Positions 9,341 to 19,851 of a stretch of DNA of 64,000 bases are shown here, one piece after another. This DNA comes from Acidobacteriota bacterium (GTDB taxonomy: Bacteria; Acidobacteriota; Blastocatellia; RBC074). Numbering within the stretch: position 1 is the stretch's first letter; every line of letters begins with the position of its first letter. The notes below the pieces were generated by a model that worked only from the letters and a program-made list of their open reading frames with translations, was not told the origin of the DNA and did not search any database. Both the position numbers and the translations under genes were made by a program. The stretch lies in the NCBI GenBank assembly GCA_016710075.1, contig JADJLO010000041.1:358175-422174 (forward strand), written 5' to 3'.

Positions 9341-9622
9341 TCAGTGAGATATGGTTCCCTGCAATGAAGTGTCGATCTGAGTCTGTTGTCCTTTGCCGAA
9401 CAGGAATGATTCCATGTTCTGAATGAGAAACTGCTGGTGTTCCTGGTTGATGGTGCTCAGGCCGTAGTGATTGATCAACTGATTCTGAGAGGCGACCCAG
9501 GCCTTCCAGCATGCCTGGCAGATCTGCTCGTGAATCTTCTTCCCCAGGGCGCCGCCGAACGGAGGCTTTTCAAGCCGCGGCAGTTTCTGTTCACAACGTT
9601 GACACTCAATGACATCTGACAT
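9341..9622 (-). CDS. yggX: Probable Fe(2+)-trafficking protein
   Basis: The start is the ATG at 9622 with GGAGGGG upstream, giving 93 residues, the family's usual length. The motifs PPFGGALGKKIHEQIC, WKAWVASQNQLINHYGL and a terminal MESFLFG match YggX, which protects iron-sulfur proteins from oxidative damage and handles labile iron. An unusual feature is an extra CxxC near the start (CQRC) plus Cys-x2-Cys (CQAC). E. coli YggX has one conserved Cys, so a metal-binding variant is possible. It stands alone between lepB and the divergent typA. Confidence 0.8.
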   Translation of the reverse strand: MSDVIECQRCEQKLPRLEKPPFGGALGKKIHEQICQACWKAWVASQNQLINHYGLSTINQEHQQFLIQNMESFLFGKGQQTQIDTSLQGTISH

Positions 9623-10003
9623 ATCCCCTCCGGATCCTTTTTTAAAGAAGTTCTTCATAACAGGCTCACATGATCTTTATCAAACTTCATCATCAAACTT
9701 CGTCAAACTTCCCTCTGACATAACCACCGAGGGCCATCGACCAATTAATTACAATACGGATCGAGTTGTTGGCAGTCAAATCCTAATCGGTTTTATTACG
9801 TAATTGTGACAAGATTAGCTGAATTATATGAGGATTCTGCCTGAAAAATATTATTCTCCCGGCCCATTTTGCAATTAACCGGCCGATGAAGGCCAATTTT
9901 ATCTGCGACAAAAGGCGTCGATGGGGGTGACAAAGAGGCTTTCAATTGCTAACATCTGGATTACTTAATATATCTCTCAGCTTTTGAGTGTTACAAAAAG
10001 AAA
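9623..10003. other. Divergent intergenic region upstream of typA and yggX
   Basis: A 381-bp AT-rich gap between divergent genes, so it must hold both promoters. A TTGCTA/TATATC pair spaced 17 bp lies just before typA (about 9946-9974), which is a weak sigma-70-like candidate. The sequence also holds imperfect direct repeats of CAAACTTC near 9680-9710. No coding frame is convincing. Confidence 0.4.
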
Positions 10004-11830
10004 ATGACATCAACAAATCACTTACGCGAAAATATTCGTAATGTCGCAATCATTGCGCATGTCGATCATGGAAAAACGACGCTGGTTGACGCCATGCTCA
10101 GGCAATCGGGGACTTTCCGATCCAATGAAAGGCTCGTCGAGCGAGTCATGGATTCGATGGACCTTGAGCGGGAGCGCGGGATCACCATCATGGCCAAGAA
10201 TACGGCGGTCAGCTATGGGGCGACAAAGATCAACATTCTTGACACGCCGGGCCACTCGGATTTCGGCGGCGAGGTCGAGCGAGTGCTCAAGCTTGCCGAT
10301 GGAGTGGTGCTGCTTGTGGATGCGTCAGAAGGCCCGCTGCCTCAGACGCGGTACGTGCTTTCAAAGGCGCTTGAACAGAAGCTGCCCGTGATCGTGGTCA
10401 TCAACAAGATCGACCGTCAGGATGCCCGCCCCGATGAGGTCGTCAACGAAGTCTACGATTTATTCATCGACCTTGACGCCGGCGATGATCAGATTGACTT
10501 TCCGATTCTCTATGCAATTTCCCGCGACGGAATAGCCAAACGCAATCTCGAGGATGAAAGCCTGGACCTGCAGCCGTTGTTCGACCAGATCCTCAAGACC
10601 ATTCCTCCCCCGCGCGCCGATGAGAGCGCTCCGCTGCAGGTGCTTGTGGCTAACATCGATTACAACGAATACGTCGGGCGCCTCGCAATCGGCCGCATCT
10701 TCAATGGCATGATCAAAGCCGGCGACGTGGTGGCCGTCTGCAAGCTCGAAGGAAAGATAGACAAGACCAAGATCACCCAGCTCTACACCTTCGAAGGCCT
10801 GAAACAGATTCCGATAGAAATAGCCGATGCGGGAGATATCATCGCCATCGCCGGCATCGAGGGAATCAATATCGGGGACACCATCGCTTCGGCAATCGAG
10901 CCCAAACCCCTTCCGCGAATCAAGGTCGACGAGCCTACTATTTCGATGATCTTCGGCGTCAACACCTCTCCGTTCGCCGGCAAGGACGGCCAGCACGTGA
11001 CATCGCGCAAGATTCGCGAACGGCTCGACAAGGAACTGCTCGGGAATGTGGCCATCCGCGTGGATGAGACGGAATCGCCCGACAGCTTCAAAGTCTCGGG
11101 GCGAGGCGAACTTCAACTGGCCATCCTCATCGAACAAATGCGCCGTGAGGGCTATGAAATGCAGGTAGCCCGGCCGCAGGTCGTGACTCAGCGCATCGAT
11201 GGCGAGTTGCACGAACCGATCGAACATGCCGTGATCGACGTTCCGGATCAGTTTATCGGCGTCGTCACCGAAGCCATGGGCCGTCGCAAAGGCAACATGA
11301 AAAAAATGATCAATCATGGCAAAGGTCGCGTTCGAATGGAGTTTGAAATCCCCTCGCGCGGGCTCATCGGATTCCGCAACGAGTTCCTGACCGAGACCAA
11401 GGGAACCGGACTGCTCAACACCCTTTTTCTGCGGTGGGGGAAATGGCAGGGCGAACTCGAAGGCCGCGGCACCGGGAGCCTCGTCGCCGATCGCTACGGC
11501 GCGGCTACCGCATACTCAATCTTCAACCTGCAGGAACGAGGCGAGCTCTTCGTCAAACCGCAGACCGCCGTCTATGAAGGCATGATCGTCGGCGAGAACT
11601 CCCGTGATGCCGATCTGGATGTCAACATCATCCGCGAGAAGAAGCTGACAAACATGCGCGCTTCAAGCGCAGACGAGGCCCTCAGACTGGTGCCTGTCCG
11701 CGAGGTGACTTTAGAACAGGGGATCGAATACATCGCCGACGATGAACTGGTTGAGGTCACTCCGAAATCGATCAGAATGAGAAAAAAGGTGCTCGCCGCC
11801 AACCAAAGACCGAAGAAGTTTAAAGACTAA
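10004..11830 (+). CDS. typA: Ribosome-associated GTPase TypA/BipA
   Basis: A 608-residue translational GTPase that binds the 70S ribosome and helps subunit assembly, especially in cold or stress. G1 is AHVDHGKTTL (18-27), followed by switch elements (RERGITIMAKN), G3 DTPGHSDF and G4 NKIDR. EF-G-like domains II, III and V follow, then the BipA-specific C-terminal domain (IREKKLTNMRASSADEALRL). Length is typical. No clear Shine-Dalgarno is visible before the ATG. It is the only plus-strand gene in this part and is followed by a dispersed repeat. Confidence 0.97.
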   Translation: MTSTNHLRENIRNVAIIAHVDHGKTTLVDAMLRQSGTFRSNERLVERVMDSMDLERERGITIMAKNTAVSYGATKINILDTPGHSDFGGEVERVLKLADGVVLLVDASEGPLPQTRYVLSKALEQKLPVIVVINKIDRQDARPDEVVNEVYDLFIDLDAGDDQIDFPILYAISRDGIAKRNLEDESLDLQPLFDQILKTIPPPRADESAPLQVLVANIDYNEYVGRLAIGRIFNGMIKAGDVVAVCKLEGKIDKTKITQLYTFEGLKQIPIEIADAGDIIAIAGIEGINIGDTIASAIEPKPLPRIKVDEPTISMIFGVNTSPFAGKDGQHVTSRKIRERLDKELLGNVAIRVDETESPDSFKVSGRGELQLAILIEQMRREGYEMQVARPQVVTQRIDGELHEPIEHAVIDVPDQFIGVVTEAMGRRKGNMKKMINHGKGRVRMEFEIPSRGLIGFRNEFLTETKGTGLLNTLFLRWGKWQGELEGRGTGSLVADRYGAATAYSIFNLQERGELFVKPQTAVYEGMIVGENSRDADLDVNIIREKKLTNMRASSADEALRLVPVREVTLEQGIEYIADDELVEVTPKSIRMRKKVLAANQRPKKFKD

Positions 11831-11903
11831 ATCAAGAAGTTGCCGGCTGTCGGTTATCGGTTTCCTGCTACTGATAACTGTCAACCGACAACTATCTTTA
11901 AAC

Positions 11904-12183
11904 CTCCGTTGCGGAAAGTTTAAAGCCTGAACCGATGATACGTGGATCATTGAAAACAGGCGGACTCCATGGAATGCGGCGACCTGTCGCCGCTTTGGTA
12001 GTCCTGGGCCACTCAAATATTGAGAAAAATCTATTCCACCGCAAACCGCCCACCGATTTAACAGGACCTCCGGAACACCAAAGCGGCGACAGGTCGCCGA
12101 CTCCTGGAGGTCGCAAATTTGATGCGATTTTGGGAAAAGCGCTGCTACAAACTTTTAACTATCAGGGCCTTTCTGCAACGGAG
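11904..12183. repeat. MITE-like intergenic repeat, copy 2 (fuller)
   Basis: A ~280-bp element with near-perfect terminal inverted repeats: CTCCGTTGCGGAAAG at the left, and the complement of CTCCGTTGCAGAAAG at the right. Internally a 23-bp segment around GGCGACCTGTCGCC occurs in inverted orientation (11977-11999 and 12077-12099), so the element can fold into a large hairpin with local stem-loops. It aligns with 914-1132. It is non-coding. It lies between the convergent genes typA and guaB. Confidence 0.75.
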
Positions 12184-12218
12184 TCTTTAAACTTTAAACC
12201 TTGAACTTTAAACTTCTC
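12184..12218. repeat. Heptad repeat, TTTAAAC/CTTGAAC type
   Basis: Five 7-bp units (TTTAAAC TTTAAAC CTTGAAC TTTAAAC and a partial one) fill the last bases before the guaB stop codon. The array is the reverse complement of the types at 7079-7130 and 27546-27584, and nearly identical to 27681-27717. Confidence 0.75.
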
Positions 12219-12219
12219 T

Positions 12220-13686
<1,467 letters not shown>

Positions 13687-13700
13687 AATAAAATCACCAT

Positions 13701-13734
13701 AAAAGCAAAGACCGCGCAGTGTGATTTTGCGCGG
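13701..13734 (-). terminator. Intrinsic terminator between the RodZ-like gene and guaB
   Basis: A 7-bp stem (CCGCGCA with TGCGCGG) followed on the minus strand by TCTTTGCTTTT. It lies downstream of the RodZ-like gene and before the guaB start. Confidence 0.6.
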
Positions 13735-13822
13735 CCGGTATTTTCATCTTCAATTCACAGGACAGGCGAAACCTTCAGGCACAATTTGCTTTTGCCGGTG
13801 CTTAAAGCAGGTATTCGAAAAG

Positions 13823-14638
13823 CTAGTCGACAAACTGCTGATAATTATCCTTTGTGATAACGACATTCCTGGCTACTATCCCCTTCTGGTTCGGAACGAG
13901 TTTCGCATGATTGATGACACGCCCGTTGATGGTGATCTTCAATGCAGGGAGATTGCCCATATTCAGAACCAGCTTTTGATCAGCAGTGAATTCCCCGGTC
14001 TCTCCGGGCCTCAGAGTCTGTTCCTGACCTTTGGAAGCATCTGCCACAACCATCACCCAGCAGGAAGCATCCGCCGCGGTCAAAGAAAGCTTTAATCCAT
14101 TGATTTTCTGATCGCTGTCAGAGTTTTGCGAACCTTCAACCGGCGGTGCGGGAGAGGCACTCGGTGTCATTGACGGCAATGCCGCTGTGGTTGTTTCGGC
14201 AGGTGGATTCGTGATATTTGAAGACTTGAGAGTGTTGATTTCCGGTTCCGAAACCGGGGCTTTGAAGTACTCATAAGCAAGATAGGCACAGGCTGCCAGG
14301 ATAATCAGCGCAACCAGACTGAGAAGCAGCCCATTTCCCGTATTTGTGCCAGGCTCATCAAAATTGGAACCGGTAAAGCTTTTTCGAGATGATTTTTCGT
14401 CAGTGTCGCCGAGTTGCTCCTCGTACAATCTGAGGGCCTGTTCCTCATCCAGCCCAACCTTGGCTGCGAACTTGCGAACGAATGCCCTGCTGAAGATGCC
14501 GCCCGGAAGGATGCCGTATGAATCATTCTCGATGGCTTGAAGAAAGCGCACGCCGATGTTCGTGGATTCTGCAATTTCATGCAGTGTCACCCCGCGCTCC
14601 TCACGTGCTTTTTTAAGTTCCTGGCCTAACGATGCCAT
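13823..14638 (-). CDS. RodZ-like helix-turn-helix membrane protein
   Basis: A 271-residue protein with RodZ architecture. It has an N-terminal HTH of the HTH_25 type (GQELKKAREERGVTLHEIAESTNI, about 4-28), then a linker. A single membrane helix follows (LLLSLVALIILAACAYLAYEYF, about 104-125), then a Ser/Pro/Thr-rich periplasmic stretch and a C-terminal DUF4115-like beta domain (LSLTAADASCWVMVVADAS, QTLRPGETGEFTADQKLVL). RodZ links MreB filaments to the cell-wall machinery in rods. Homologues with this layout are widespread, so the specific role is inferred. Confidence 0.75.
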   Translation of the reverse strand: MASLGQELKKAREERGVTLHEIAESTNIGVRFLQAIENDSYGILPGGIFSRAFVRKFAAKVGLDEEQALRLYEEQLGDTDEKSSRKSFTGSNFDEPGTNTGNGLLLSLVALIILAACAYLAYEYFKAPVSEPEINTLKSSNITNPPAETTTAALPSMTPSASPAPPVEGSQNSDSDQKINGLKLSLTAADASCWVMVVADASKGQEQTLRPGETGEFTADQKLVLNMGNLPALKITINGRVINHAKLVPNQKGIVARNVVITKDNYQQFVD

Positions 14639-14763
14639 CTCTATAAGCCTTCTCTGCCACTTTGATCAATCGCCGGACCCGGGCAGTTACAGAATGATTG
14701 AAATATACCACTTGATTTAATTGTGCATTTTAATGCGCCATTGCAACCAATGTCAATTTGTCT

Positions 14764-16836
14764 CTACGTTTGGGAGCATTGCAGTTGTTGAGCGAGCCCG
14801 ACGGGATCAGTGACCGGGGCTTCGCAATGGAAATTCCGGCAGACGTAAGCCGTGGCCCGTCCGTCCAGAGGAGTCCGATTTTCGAGAAGCTTGATTCTTG
14901 AGGCTGCAGCAGAATCAGCGGCATCGGCCATGGCGACAACCTTGTTTGGAAGATACCGATTGAAAACCGTATCGATCAGTGGGCCGGCGCCGGCATCTCC
15001 TCTTTGAGCGACGATCGCGATCTCATGTGGCGAGGAAAGGTGTAGATCAAGCGCGCACAGCATGTGCCCGAAGCCGTTAGGCGCGCGCATCATCGCAGAC
15101 TTCATGATGAGCAGTATCTTTTCAGCCATTTGCCGGAAGCGATCTTCGCCGGTCAGAAGCGCGAGTTTGATCAGGGCGCCGGCCGCAACCGAGTTGCCGG
15201 ATGGAGTGGCATTGTCATAAAAGTCCCGGGTGCGGGTGATCAGTGATTCGTGATCGATGCTGGTGAAGTAAAAGCCGCCGTCGCTGTCATCCCAAAAGTT
15301 TTCGATCATGGTTTCAGCCAGAGTGAGGGCTTCCTCAAACCAGCGGATATCGAAGGTCGCCTCATAAAGCGATAGCAGTCCGTCGATCAGATAGGAATAA
15401 TCCTCGAGGTATCCGTTAAGCCTGCTTTCGCCATCCTTGTGAGTTCGCAACAGTCTGCCGTCCTTGCGCAGATGTTTGAGCACGAATTCCGCATTGCTTT
15501 TGGCGACTTCCAGATAATCCATGCGGCCGAAAACCCGCGACGCCTCAGCGAAGCTACGCAGCATGAGCCCGTTCCATGCTGTCAGCATCTTCTCGTCGCG
15601 CCCGGGCTTGATTCGCTTTTCGCGCGCTTCGAATAAGATCCTCTTTCCCCTCTCGACGGCTTCAGATAACCGCTCACTGCTCACCCCCATCAGCTTTGCG
15701 ATAACGGTGGAATCCTGATCTATGTGAAGAATGTTGTGTTCTTCGAAATTACCGGACTCCGTGACATCAAAATAACGGCAGAAGAGCGGAGCATCGTCCG
15801 GTCCGAGCAACTCGGTGATCTCGCCCGCAGACCAGACGAAGAATTTCCCTTCTTCGCCCTCGCTGTCGGCATCCTGAGTCGAATAGAAGCCTCCATTCGG
15901 ATCGGTCATCTCGCGACGAACGTAATCGAGAGTCTCCGTGGCAATCCTTTTGTAGAGATCCTTCTCCGTGACCAGCCAGGCATCGAGGTAGATCCGGCTG
16001 AGCAGAGCGTTGTCATAAAGCATCTTCTCGAAATGCGGCACCAGCCATTTTTCATCGACTGAATACCGGTGAAATCCGCCGCCGAGCTGGTCGTACATTC
16101 CCCCGAGGGCCATCTTTTGCAGCGTCAGCTCCACGGCATCGAGGATCGACTGATCTTTTGTCTGATGATGCCGGCGCAGCATGAAAGTGAGGGTCATGGA
16201 GGGAGGGAATTTCGGCTTTGAGCCAAATCCGCCATAAGCCGTGTCGTGCAGTCGCAGCAGCTGACTGATCGCATGATCTGAGATCTCCCGGCTCAACTGC
16301 CCTTCCTGAGGTTTCACGACATCGAGATTGCGCAATTCTCCGAGCAGTCCGGATGCGCTCTTTTCGATCTCTTCCCTGTTTGTCTGATAGGCCTCGGAGA
16401 TGGCAATCAGAATTCTCGGAAATCCCGGCATTCCATGCCTGTCAACGGGAGGGAAATAGGTGCCTCCATAAAATGGCCTGCCGTCAGGCGTCAGAAAGAC
16501 CGTCATCGGCCAGCCGCCATGCCCCGTCATCATCTGAACGGCATTCATATAGATCGCGTCGAGGTCGGGGCGCTCCTCGCGATCAACCTTGATGCAGACG
16601 AAATTGTCGTTCATCAGTTTGGCGATCGGCTCGTTCTCGAATGATTCGTGCTCCATGACATGGCACCAGTGACACGCGGAATAACCGATGCTCAATAGTA
16701 TCGGTTTGTTTTGACCGGCTGCCTTCTCCAGAGCCTCAGGCCCCCACGGATACCAGTCGACCGGATTATGCGCGTGCTGCAACAGGTAGGGGCTCGTCTC
16801 GTTGACCAGCCGGTTCGTGAATTCATGCTCGGACAT
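14764..16836 (-). CDS. DUF255 thioredoxin-fold protein (YyaL/SPATA20 family)
   Basis: About 690 residues from the ATG at 16836 (AAAGGG upstream; the longer frame reaches 16884). The N-terminal 'NRLVNETSPYLLQHAHNPVDW' region and the thioredoxin-like site GYSACHWCHVMEHESFE define the family. Next comes an (alpha/alpha)6-barrel-like middle with N-acylglucosamine-epimerase-like character (GGMYDQLGGGFHRYSVD, HFEKMLYDNALL). Bacterial members are widespread but biochemically poorly defined. The CHWC motif suggests redox or chaperone chemistry. Length is usual for the family. It lies upstream of the RodZ-like gene on the same strand. Confidence 0.85.
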   Translation of the reverse strand: MSEHEFTNRLVNETSPYLLQHAHNPVDWYPWGPEALEKAAGQNKPILLSIGYSACHWCHVMEHESFENEPIAKLMNDNFVCIKVDREERPDLDAIYMNAVQMMTGHGGWPMTVFLTPDGRPFYGGTYFPPVDRHGMPGFPRILIAISEAYQTNREEIEKSASGLLGELRNLDVVKPQEGQLSREISDHAISQLLRLHDTAYGGFGSKPKFPPSMTLTFMLRRHHQTKDQSILDAVELTLQKMALGGMYDQLGGGFHRYSVDEKWLVPHFEKMLYDNALLSRIYLDAWLVTEKDLYKRIATETLDYVRREMTDPNGGFYSTQDADSEGEEGKFFVWSAGEITELLGPDDAPLFCRYFDVTESGNFEEHNILHIDQDSTVIAKLMGVSSERLSEAVERGKRILFEAREKRIKPGRDEKMLTAWNGLMLRSFAEASRVFGRMDYLEVAKSNAEFVLKHLRKDGRLLRTHKDGESRLNGYLEDYSYLIDGLLSLYEATFDIRWFEEALTLAETMIENFWDDSDGGFYFTSIDHESLITRTRDFYDNATPSGNSVAAGALIKLALLTGEDRFRQMAEKILLIMKSAMMRAPNGFGHMLCALDLHLSSPHEIAIVAQRGDAGAGPLIDTVFNRYLPNKVVAMADAADSAAASRIKLLENRTPLDGRATAYVCRNFHCEAPVTDPVGLAQQLQCSQT

Positions 16837-16981
16837 TGTGACCCTTTCGTGATGCATCCAGACGGTGAAATAATGTAAACTCATTTGTTCTTGAGAGGTA
16901 CAAGAGTTTGATCATAGCAACAATCGCACTCTGAATCCTCGCAAAAGAAATAATATTTTGTCGCAAAGGTAATAAAAAGCA

Positions 16982-17644
16982 GTGTCGAACTACAAATGCC
17001 TTCTCTTTGATCTGGATGGCACCCTCGTGGATTCGCGGAGCGATATCATCAACTCCATCAATCTCATGCTCGTTGAATTCGGGCTTGGAGCGTTGCCTGA
17101 TTCACAGGTATTGAGATTTGTCGGCGAGGGAGCATTGCTGCTGGTGGAGAGGTCTATCAGAGCCAGTTGCAAGACTGAGCCGGAATCGCGCGAAATCGAG
17201 GAAGGGCTGCAGGTTTTCCGGCGTTACTACCGCGACCACCTGCTGGATCAGACGAGGATCTACCCCGAGGTCATCGACACGCTGGAGCATCTCAACCATC
17301 TTCCCAAGGCCGTGGTCACCAACAAGCCTTTCGATTTCACAGTAGCGCTGCTTGAAGGGATCGGATTGCGCAGGTATTTCCAGGTGGTTTTCGGAGGCGA
17401 CAGCCTGCCCGTGCGCAAGCCCGCACCCGATATGCTGCTCAAAGCAGCCGGCATCTGTGAGGTTCCTCCGTCGGGATGTCTCATGATCGGCGACAGCCGC
17501 ATCGATGTGGCCGCCGGCAAAGCGGCCGGAATGAAGACCTGTGGATATATCCCGGGTTTTCGCGGACGCACCGAACTGGCCGAGGCCGGCGCCGACTATC
17601 TGATCGAAAGATTCGGCGAGCTGAAGATTCTCGTGGAAGCCTGA
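16982..17644 (+). CDS. gph: HAD-superfamily phosphatase, phosphoglycolate phosphatase-like
   Basis: A 220-residue HAD hydrolase starting at GTG. Motif I is LFDLDGTLVDSRSD (9-22) with the two catalytic Asp, motif II is the T in VVTNKP, the conserved Lys is in VRKPAPDML, and motif IV is MIGDSRIDVAAGKAAGM. The alpha-helical cap between motifs I and II is the Gph/PGP type. It probably dephosphorylates 2-phosphoglycolate (from DNA 3'-end repair or oxygenase chemistry), but substrate range in this family is broad. It is divergent from the DUF255 gene and ends at a dispersed hairpin repeat. Confidence 0.8.
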   Translation: MSNYKCLLFDLDGTLVDSRSDIINSINLMLVEFGLGALPDSQVLRFVGEGALLLVERSIRASCKTEPESREIEEGLQVFRRYYRDHLLDQTRIYPEVIDTLEHLNHLPKAVVTNKPFDFTVALLEGIGLRRYFQVVFGGDSLPVRKPAPDMLLKAAGICEVPPSGCLMIGDSRIDVAAGKAAGMKTCGYIPGFRGRTELAEAGADYLIERFGELKILVEA

Positions 17645-17660
17645 TTCACCCGCAGAAGAA

Positions 17661-17836
17661 GATTACAAAACAGACGGAATATACAAAACAAACGAAAAAT
17701 TTCCTGGCGGTGATTGGACGCGAACTTTCAAGTATATGGCAAGTATATGGCAGGTATATGCAATACTAAATAAAACCCGCCATCTTGACCCTTTGATGTT
17801 TTCGTTTGGTTTGTATATTCCGTCTGTTTCGTAATC
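17661..17836. repeat. GATTACGAAACAGACG hairpin element, copy B1
   Basis: A 176-bp element with long inverted ends (GATTACAAAACAGACGGAAT versus the complement of GATTACGAAACAGACGGAAT), followed in each arm by ATACAAA and a second weaker unit. The interior includes a near-direct triple repeat of AAGTATATGGC (about 17730-17766). It fills the gap between the convergent gph and 17847-18050 genes. Its unit sequence is slightly different from the other four copies. Confidence 0.75.
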
Positions 17837-17846
17837 CTGTATTTAT

Positions 17847-18050
17847 TTAAGATGTTTTTTCCGAAATCTTGCGAAAGAGCATGACGCCGAGATAGATCAA
17901 TCCACCCCAGACTGCAATCTTGATGAGCAGCGGGATCAACCCGAAAATCATTCCGATAATGGATAGCACGAGTGAACCGACGGTGGCGACGATCACAAAC
18001 GCGATGATGATAAAGATTATGGTTCCCACAACCTGACCTAGATTATTCAT
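17847..18050 (-). CDS. Small two-helix membrane protein, unknown function
   Basis: 67 residues with a strong site (AAGGAGG seven bases before ATG). Almost the whole protein is hydrophobic: one helix at about 8-30 and another at about 33-60, with a short basic tail (FRKISEKTS). I recognise no family. The good ribosome-binding site and clean ends argue that it is real. It is divergent from lysS. Confidence 0.65.
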   Translation of the reverse strand: MNNLGQVVGTIIFIIIAFVIVATVGSLVLSIIGMIFGLIPLLIKIAVWGGLIYLGVMLFRKISEKTS

Positions 18051-18231
18051 GAATCCTCCTTGTCGATGCCGAAAATATCAGTGCACCCGGATATACGCGA
18101 CCGAATCCAAAGTTGTTCCGCCGAATTTTACGAGGCCAGACAGCTTGTAAGAAAACCCGTGTTAATTGACACTCTGTCACGCGGATTTCTATAATCAGCG
18201 TTTTGACAAGCAAGGTAGAACACGGCAGTCC

Positions 18232-19851
18232 ATGAAGCCGGAGTTTATACAAGAGGCGAACGAAAAGCAGAGGAGTAAAGATTTGCTCGACCAGGACAAC
18301 GATCAGATTCAACAGCGGAAGCAGCATCTGGCTGAGATAGCCGGGATGGGCCATCCGGCCTACACCAACCGCTATGACAGGACACACACAATTACCCGGA
18401 TCATAGAAGAGTACAGCGGTCACGCAGGCAGGAAGGAAGAGGCTGATCTCGAACGCTCAAACACAGAGTTGAAGGCGGCGGAAGGCGGCGAGCTGCGCAT
18501 TGCCGGCCGGATCATGACGATGAGATTGATGGGCAAGGCGGCTTTCGCCCATTTGACCGACGGTCTCAATCAGATTCAGGTATATATTCGCAAAAACGAT
18601 CTGGGCGATGAGGCGTGGGCGCTTTATCAGAGACTGGATCTCGGCGACTGGATCGGTGTGACCGGATATCTCTTCATCACCAAAACTGGTGAGTTGTCGG
18701 TTCATGTCACGAAGCTGCAGTTTCTGGCAAAGGCGCTGCTGCCAATGCCCGACAAATATCACGGAGTTCAGGACAAGGAACTGCGCTACCGCCAGCGTTA
18801 TGTCGATCTGATTGCCAGCGGCGCGGCGCACGAGAGGTTGGAAGGCGAGCTGACGACCCGTCAGGTATTTGAAAAGCGGGCGCAGATCGTCCGTGAAATC
18901 CGAAGGTTTTTCGATGATCGCGGCTACATCGAGGTCGAGACTCCGATGCTCTCCCCACTGGCCACGGGAGCGGCCGCCCGCCCGTTTGTGACCCATCACA
19001 ATGCGCTCGACATCGATCTTTATGCGCGGATAGCCCCCGAACTCTATCTCAAGCGATTGATCGTCGGCGGCTTCGAAAAGGTCTATGAATTGAACCGGAA
19101 TTTCCGCAACGAGGGCCTCTCGATCCGTCACAATCCGGAGTTCACCATGCTCGAATGGTATCAGGCCTATTCGGATTACAACGATCTGATGGACCTCACG
19201 GAGGAACTGATCAAGCTGCTGGCCGACAAGGTCTGCGGCTCTCGCGAGGTGCCATATCAGGACCACATTCTGGATTTCAACAAATGGCAAAGGATGACCA
19301 TGCGAGAGGCGGTGCTCAAGTACTGGCCGGATGATTCCACCATGCCGACAATCGAGGGTTTGATGGTTCGCAGCGAGCTTGAGAATGCGGCCGCCGCGCT
19401 CGATCTCACCTATGACCCGAGAATCAATGACGGACAGTTGCTCGGAGAGATATTCGAGCGAGTCGTCGAGCCGCATCTGATCCATCCGACTTTCATCACT
19501 GAATTTCCCACTGAACTTTCGCCATTATCCAAGCAGAAAGCCGACGACCCGAGATTCGTCGAGAGGTTCGAGCTATACATCGCCAACATGGAAATCGCCA
19601 ACGCCTTCTCTGAGTTGAACGATCCGGCGGAGCAGTTGCGCCGATTCGAGGAGCAGGTCAACCAGCGTGAGCGAGGTGATGATGAGGCGATGGTCATGGA
19701 TGACGATTACATCCGGGCTTTGTCATACGGAATGCCGCCGACTGGAGGTGAAGGCGTCGGAATCGACCGCCTCGTCATGATCCTGACAAACCAGCGGTCG
19801 ATCCGTGACGTCCTGCTCTTTCCGCATATGCGGCCCGAATCCGCGAAGTGA
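18232..19851 (+). CDS. lysS: Lysyl-tRNA synthetase, class II
   Basis: A class IIb synthetase that charges tRNA-Lys. An OB-fold anticodon domain (about 60-170, GRIMTMRLMGKAAFAHL) precedes the catalytic domain: motif 1 around FDDRGYIEVETPMLSPL, motif 2 FRNEGLSIRHNPEFTMLEWY, and motif 3 GEGVGIDRLVMILTNQRSIRDVLLFPHMRPE. From ATG 18232 the product is 539 residues. A TTG at 18283 has a far better Shine-Dalgarno (AGAGGAG, six-base gap) and gives 522 residues, close to the usual ~500. The true start could be either. The stop overlaps the next gene by 4 bp. Confidence 0.95.
   Translation: MKPEFIQEANEKQRSKDLLDQDNDQIQQRKQHLAEIAGMGHPAYTNRYDRTHTITRIIEEYSGHAGRKEEADLERSNTELKAAEGGELRIAGRIMTMRLMGKAAFAHLTDGLNQIQVYIRKNDLGDEAWALYQRLDLGDWIGVTGYLFITKTGELSVHVTKLQFLAKALLPMPDKYHGVQDKELRYRQRYVDLIASGAAHERLEGELTTRQVFEKRAQIVREIRRFFDDRGYIEVETPMLSPLATGAAARPFVTHHNALDIDLYARIAPELYLKRLIVGGFEKVYELNRNFRNEGLSIRHNPEFTMLEWYQAYSDYNDLMDLTEELIKLLADKVCGSREVPYQDHILDFNKWQRMTMREAVLKYWPDDSTMPTIEGLMVRSELENAAAALDLTYDPRINDGQLLGEIFERVVEPHLIHPTFITEFPTELSPLSKQKADDPRFVERFELYIANMEIANAFSELNDPAEQLRRFEEQVNQRERGDDEAMVMDDDYIRALSYGMPPTGGEGVGIDRLVMILTNQRSIRDVLLFPHMRPESAK

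Noticed and set aside
10460..11317. A 285-codon minus-strand open frame inside typA
   Set aside because: TypA is unambiguous. Long antisense frames are common in GC-rich genes and this one has no motif.
18457..19485. A 342-codon minus-strand open frame inside lysS
   Set aside because: It is antisense to a complete synthetase with intact class II motifs, so it is a shadow.
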